Source: Rotaria sp. Silwood1
Lineage: Eukaryota; Rotifera; Eurotatoria; Philodinida; Philodinidae
Direction of reading: 5' to 3'
NCBI GenBank assembly: GCA_905250075.1
Contig: CAJNOP010000326.1
Span: forward strand, 1-64,000
Length of the DNA: 64,000 bases
Positions within the stretch are counted from its first letter, which is position 1; each line of letters begins with the position of its first letter. The notes beneath the pieces are model-generated. The model was not told the DNA's origin, made no database searches, and was given only the letters and a program-made list of their open reading frames with translations. Positions 58,678 to 64,000 of this stretch are shown piece by piece. Position numbers and translations under genes: made by a program.

Positions 58678-59625
58678 ATGACTCGTCAGCAACTGTCAAT
58701 CAATGATCTTCCGGCCGAACTTCTTTCGACTATCTTCCAATTCGTTCAGCCCCTCGACATGCTTCTTGCCGCCTCGTGTACCTGTTGTCTTTGGCGTCAA
58801 ATAATTTATAACGAATGGTTTCTCAACAAATACTCTACGGGTGGCATTAGCAAGAACCAACTGATCGGATGGTGGAGGTTTGACGATATAAACAATATAG
58901 GACTTGATTCGAGTGGCGTCTTGGGCGATCGCTACCATATATTTGGTCGACCAACGATCGAAGACTGTTTCTTGGGTAAATGTGCTGTGTTCGATGGTCG
59001 ATCGTTCATCGATTTACCCGTGAACGACAAGTCCGAATATCAAATCGATACGTACTCTGTGTCGGTCTGGTTTTGGGCTGATCCATCAGCGTGGTCCAGG
59101 GATCAACGGGAAGTCGGATGGCGAACGGCGATCGGTTCATGGAATGATTTGTTTCTAAATAACCATGCATGGCTCCATCTTGGCTTTCATGTCGACTTCA
59201 ATATTCACAGTCAAGTGATGATCTCCGCAGCACATTATGCATTTAGCTGTCAAGACAGAAAAAAGATGGAACCCAATCGATGGTATCACGTTGTGGTTCG
59301 AGTCAATCGGAATCGACAAGAGCTATGGGTCGATGGACAACAAGTGAGTAATGTGGATATGACTCGTGCTCACCTTCGATATGAAGTGCGTGCATCTTAT
59401 CGACAAAATTGGAACGTTTCGCAGTGGCACGAGCAAAAGATGCATTTGCCTGATCTTCTCTGTCTCGGATCGAAGAATAGTGAACATCACAATCCCTGGA
59501 AAGGCAAAATTGCCGATGTGTCCGTTTGGCGACGATGGCTCAAATCATTTGAAATTCGCGCCTTGCATCAACAGCATGTATCCATTGATAAAGTGAAACT
59601 GGGCTCATTCGTGTGTAACAAATAG
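58678..59625 (+). CDS. F-box protein with LamG/concanavalin-like domain
   Basis: A single exon encodes 315 aa from Met at 58678; an in-frame Met at 58630 would add 16 residues without homology. The F-box is at about 5-48 (LSINDLPAELLSTIFQFVQP, SCTCCLWRQIIYNEWFLNKY), which would dock to Skp1 in an SCF ubiquitin ligase. The rest is a LamG/concanavalin-A-like jelly roll: LIGWWRFDDINNIGLDSSG, KCAVFDGRSFIDLP, YSVSVWFWADP, RWYHVVVRVNRNRQELWVDG and GKIADVSVWRRWL, presumably the substrate- or glycan-binding part. The pairing is unusual outside bdelloids and a few protists. Codon use is richer in G/C-ending codons (CTC, GTC, TCG) than the genes left of 44 kb. Possible AATAAA at 59867-59872. Confidence 0.85.
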   Translation: MTRQQLSINDLPAELLSTIFQFVQPLDMLLAASCTCCLWRQIIYNEWFLNKYSTGGISKNQLIGWWRFDDINNIGLDSSGVLGDRYHIFGRPTIEDCFLGKCAVFDGRSFIDLPVNDKSEYQIDTYSVSVWFWADPSAWSRDQREVGWRTAIGSWNDLFLNNHAWLHLGFHVDFNIHSQVMISAAHYAFSCQDRKKMEPNRWYHVVVRVNRNRQELWVDGQQVSNVDMTRAHLRYEVRASYRQNWNVSQWHEQKMHLPDLLCLGSKNSEHHNPWKGKIADVSVWRRWLKSFEIRALHQQHVSIDKVKLGSFVCNK

Positions 59626-62600
59626 AAAAAAAAAACAGTTCTTGTTAAATCTTTCGATGGACACTTGTGTTTTTCAACAGCATCTGCTAACCTTTTGTTC
59701 GATCTGAAAGCCATCATGCTGTGTGTGTTCAATGGGTTCCTATAGGTTGGTCGAATCTACTAGATAAAAAATTTTTCTCTTAAATCATTCGTTTGTCTCA
59801 GTCACGTTGCTATTGTCTTTTCCCATCCTTTCAAACAGAAATATTCTGTTTCCATTTTCTCGTTAAAATAAATGTATTCTTGAAGAGAATTTTGACGAGC
59901 CAGTTGTTGATAAAAAATTAGGGAAAACTAATGAGAAGAGATCTACATAGATAGAAAAATAAAAAGTAAAAAGCTAACCATTTTCCCTGAACAATCAGGT
60001 ATGAATCTCATATACCCTTTCATAAAATGTTGCTCATCTCGTCGATCGAGAGAAAAAGTTGAAAACAGGCGAAAAAAATGATCTGTCGATCGATGAGATT
60101 GTTTCATCTGAACAGATCTCGTGTGAAGTTGTAATCCAATGAAATCGTTTTCTTCAATTGATTGAACAATTTAAGTTCTTCTGATGGATACTGCGATGAC
60201 ATTTGGTAAAGTTTTTTGTCGAAATCTTTGTTCATTAGAATATTGAAAATTCTCTTTCTTATCACAGCTCTTGTTGAAACAGCCAAATCTCGGTCTGTCC
60301 TAACAACTTCGAAACGAACCAATGAACTCTTTTGACTCATTCCTCAGTTCAACTAAAATCAACCAATTCCTTTTTCTTTCCTATCGATGGCTATGAATAA
60401 TCGCCTTTGACGAATAGTGGAGAGCGAAAGTTTCCTTCGGAGAATTCTTTCTTCAATTTTGTTCGACATTTTCATCCTATTAGTTTCTTTTCTCTATCTG
60501 AAGAATCAACATTGTTTATTGTTTCTTTTCATCTCGATAACTCAACCATGTCGAACAAACAGATCGATGGAACGTTGATTTCTGGCGAAACGACGGTTAA
60601 GATCGTTGTGCGACAAATCGACAGTGATATAAAGAAGAACTTCAATCTGGAATACAAATGATCACTCTTCTCATTCGATCTCAGATGTGGATCATTGCAT
60701 AGGAGACAATTCGTTGTTCGTCGGAATTTTTTTATTCTATTAGTCAAGAGAGAAAGAATAAACGAAATGAAAATGAAGGTTCGTTGAAATCGATCTCTAT
60801 TTCTGGCAAAAGACGATTTTTATTCTTTCGATTATTTGCTAAAGAAGATCGATTAGACGACGTTGCTTATTTCGACTTGAACGAATCAGATTGATGATGA
60901 TGTGTTCATCACTGTCATTAGTTCAATTCACGTTCATTTGACACCTTGTTATGATAGATCATTCAATTTCAGAATCTCATCTGTTTCTTTGAATGAAAGT
61001 CATTCGATTCACGTATGGTTCAACTTAAATGTGGAAATAAATCAACAATATTTTCTTCATTTTCGCAATCGGTCGAGTTCAAGAAATCAAGGAGATTTTC
61101 CTTTTTTGACAATCTGTTCCATTCTTCTTTTTCATTTGATCACGTCGTTTCTCAAACACAAGTCTTCATCCTTTTCATAAATCGTCGTTTCTTCGCACGA
61201 TTTAAAGCCATACGCCACCAAAGGCGGCAACGCTCGCGCGATCTGCTTGGATAAATTCATGTACGGCTACCAGAATCTTCTTGTGGATCTCTATAAAATC
61301 GGGACCTTTGATACACATATCGTGCTTCTAAGCCTTGGGACAAATCTCAAACTGAATTATTATGAAATTCATTTACGGCATCTAGTGGAAATTATATCGG
61401 AGAAGGATCTCACCAGAAATAAAAATAAATCAGACAGAACCCTAAACTGATAAATTCTGCCAAGCTTCGATCAGAATCTGGTTCCAATTCCTATTTATTT
61501 TTGTTATGTGAATCTTTCCTAGACTCTTCCGGAAGAAGCATTTCAGATTCTCACAAAAAAGAAGTATGATACGGATCTTGAGGAGAAGATGCAAGGATTT
61601 AGTTAAGATCTTTGCAGGTTTGTGTTTAAAGTCTATTCAGAACTTGATTTGCAGGATCCTATCATGATTTTACCTGATTTTAGTTCAGTATCTGTGCAAA
61701 ATCTGTATATCTATAAATCACAACGGGATATCAACGCCAAACTTGAGTAAAATCTCAGCAAAAATACATCAAAGAATTTTTCAACATCCTAGTGTTTTTT
61801 TGTTCCGACCACAATAGAATTCTGACAATTGAGTAATCTAGTGGGATTTTTATTCTGATCTTGATTTGAATCTTTACATAAACAATATAGAGATTCTGAT
61901 AAAATCATTGAATTGTTTTCGGATTTTTTAATAACTTATATTGAAAATGATCTGAGATTTGAACCATAACAGACAGTTAGTTTTTTAATCTTATCCTGAA
62001 AAGAAAATCGAGAAATCATTAAATTAGGGCGTTAATTTCAATTTAATCATGCTACAATTGCTTTCATTAAATAGATAGTTTTAGTAAGCAGCAAATCTTT
62101 CGGGAAAAATTGTTTGTAGTTTCAATTTTATGCGAAAAAAAGATTAAAAATATATTTTTTAAATATATTTTTTAAATATTATAGAATCGAAACAAAAAAA
62201 ATAGTAAAATTTCGTCGACTAGAATAAATATTTTTTCTAGATAATTAGTTTTCATATAAAATTCAAATAGAAGTGAACATTAAAGGCAAAAATTAGGATA
62301 CTGAACGTTGAAGTTATATACAATAACATGGCACAATCCAGCCAGGTAAGCTGATCAGTTTGTAAAATGAAGGTCTAGAGGTCGATACCCTAATGTGTTC
62401 AATACTCTTATGTTCTATTTGGAAAATTCTGCAAAGAACCTGCCACGAAATCTGGTAATGCCACTGAGGAAACCTAGTAAGATCCTGCAAGATGTAATGA
62501 GAATTTCTTTTTTCCATTTGGGAATTAGTAAAATCCTGCGAGAAACTTTGCCATGTCATGACTACACGTTTCTTTCAGGATTTGCGGTTTTCTAGATGAA

Positions 62601-63824
62601 TTCCTTGTTCTAAATCTAGTGGTTACCGGCTCAGAATTTTGAAATTCCGTGGCTACACACTTTCTTCAGGATTTAATCGCTTCCTCTAGGAAGAAACAGC
62701 GAATTCGTGGAGGATCTTTGCCGAATCTGTCAAGGATCTTGTGCGGAAACATCGAAGATTTTTCCTAGAATGTACCCAATTAGATTGAAATAACTTAAGA
62801 TGTGAGTCTGATCGCCAATCAATGGTTATGCTCTATGACAGTTGAGTTAGAAGCATCACATTGCGTGACGACATGTACAACTGTAACAGTATATCATATG
62901 TACAAAACCAAAAGATCGGAGCCACCCATCTCTATATTCTAACAATCGTTCTCTTCAGAATACCTCTAGTCAAGTAGTGCGTTGTCTTCGATTTCTTCTC
63001 GATCAGCGCCGCTACATGCAAAAACGTGTCTTTTGCATGATGATCACATTTGAAGTTATACTAGAAGGCAATTAAGATCGAAAAAGTCATCAGTAAACCA
63101 TAAGTAATACTACTACTTTGATTGAAATAAAACTGCGAATTTGCGTGCTAGAAAAAACGTCTCTATTGTCTTGTAAGCATAAAATCTCGTATTCGGGAAT
63201 GAATCGTTTTTCAAAGTGAGAAAAGTTCTGATGTATTTTCATTCACCAAGAATCGTTTGATGAGGATGAGATACAAAACAAACAGATTAAAAAAAAATTT
63301 TTCTTACACTGGTTATCAACAGCTGCCCCAGAACTTTCTATATGTAATATTTCGGCATAATAAGAAATACATAAAAGTTTGAACGTTGAACTGAAATATC
63401 ATTTGTTATAAAATATTGAAGGCAAGTTGGTTTATCTGTGTTTCAATTCAGATTTCCATGGCAGAAGTCTTTTACAAAAAATGACTGTGGAACCATTACA
63501 TGATTATCTATCTATATTTGGACTGTCAACTCTGATCGACGTTGATATTTTTGTTGTACATGCTCCCTACAAAATAGATTATTCATTTTCTGGGTCCGCA
63601 GTAGAATAGATATGATGGATTACTGAAATCTCAGTCTTCTCTTGGAAGGATGAACCGAACCTGTTTGAGTCTGTATAGATTTGCACTGATAAAATTAATC
63701 AGAATGACAATACTATTTGTGATCTATTTAGTCGGAAAGCTTTAGAAGGTTTCCTTGAGTCTTTCCATGGACCTTGGAAAGAAGTATATGGTGTTCAACG
63801 TTTATGCTACACTTCTTTTTTTAG
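59626..63824. other. 4.2 kb spacer, no assigned gene
   Basis: From 59,880 to 61,450 the base composition is more even than in the left spacers, and several short ORFs occur (minus strand 60104-60340, 78 aa; plus strand 60902-61180). None shows a known domain or a supported exon structure. From 61,450 to 63,800 it is AT-rich, with scattered phrases such as AAATCCTGC and GAAGAAGCA that suggest old rearranged repeats. No RNA gene was recognised. Confidence 0.45.
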
Positions 63825-63827
63825 CAG

Positions 63828-64000
63828 TACCGTCAAACTCGTGATGCTTCCGCGCGTCTTCAACCGCTGCCTCCATTCAACAAATCTTGTTCAACGATCG
63901 TTTTAACCGACGGAAAAGTTTACAGACTTCCGAATTCGATTAGTACAGCGCCAGAAAATGTTTGCACGCTCCAACGAAAGGATGTGGCTATCGCAGCCGG
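63828..64000 (+). CDS. Internal or 5' exon of an unidentified gene, cut by the window end
   Basis: After TTTTTTTAGCAG (acceptor at 63824 or 63827) one frame stays open to the last base with clearly coding-like codons: YRQTRDASARLQPLPPFNKS, then STIVLTDGKVYRLPNSI and CTLQRKDVAIAAG. The G/C-richer codons resemble those of the F-box/LamG gene. There is no Met near the acceptor in this frame, so earlier exons should exist upstream, perhaps around 63,430-63,610, but no join could be proven. No domain is recognisable. Confidence 0.4.

Noticed and set aside
60104-60340. 78-aa ORF on the - strand
   Set aside because: The composition is somewhat protein-like, but there is no family match and no supported splice partners.
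1-64000. Autonomous transposons, retroelements, virus-derived genes, CRISPR arrays, rRNA
   Set aside because: I looked for transposase, reverse transcriptase, integrase or capsid-like protein text and for rRNA or CRISPR patterns and recognised none; only non-autonomous inverted-repeat elements are supported.

Overview
The window looks like nuclear DNA from a bdelloid rotifer, of the Rotaria/Adineta/Didymodactylos kind. It is strongly AT-rich and most introns are only 50-70 bp with clean GT..AG ends. Some introns and spacers are swollen by small inverted-repeat DNA elements. The right-hand third carries bdelloid-type families: an ART-TPR protein, F-box proteins and F-box/LamG. The species call is inference from family content and style; there is no rRNA or mitochondrial marker. 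All gene models were spliced by hand from GT/AG sites, reading phase and family similarity.

The left part (about 1-44 kb) is a run of conserved animal genes, nearly all on the + strand: an ankyrin/SOCS-box (ASB-like) protein; a disordered protein with a possibly JHY-like C-terminus; a secreted collagen/C1q protein; PPT1 on the - strand, ending 34 bp from it; the WD-repeat protein AAMP; a 17-exon MAP7/ensconsin-like microtubule protein with a complete one-exon SUEL-lectin membrane protein nested in its fourth intron; a nine-exon receptor joining a C-type lectin domain and an EGF domain to a STRA6-type retinol-transporter body; a dual-specificity phosphatase; and a DnaJ/DnaJ-X cochaperone. A gene-poor 5.4 kb spacer (24.6-30.0 kb) divides this part.

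The right part (about 44-64 kb) is different. Genes are sparse and belong to expanded, lineage-specific families: a mono-ADP-ribosyltransferase with TPRs, an F-box exon remnant, a TRAF-type zinc-finger gene with an inverted partial copy beside it, an F-box/LamG gene, and an exon running off the end. Several use more G/C-rich codons than the left-hand genes. This part also has a 370 bp G-rich/C-rich inverted minisatellite.

Non-coding mobile elements are prominent around the STRA6-type gene: a pogo-like element with a second element nested in it, a GC-rich palindromic element, a long foldback element with a perfect 8-bp target duplication (hAT type), and a second hAT-like element just after the gene. 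Another element with 200-bp terminal inverted repeats lies at 44.8-46.2 kb. I recognised no transposase, reverse transcriptase or virus-derived gene. The most notable find is the lectin-EGF-STRA6 architecture, whose exon phases and predicted membrane topology agree with a true fusion.
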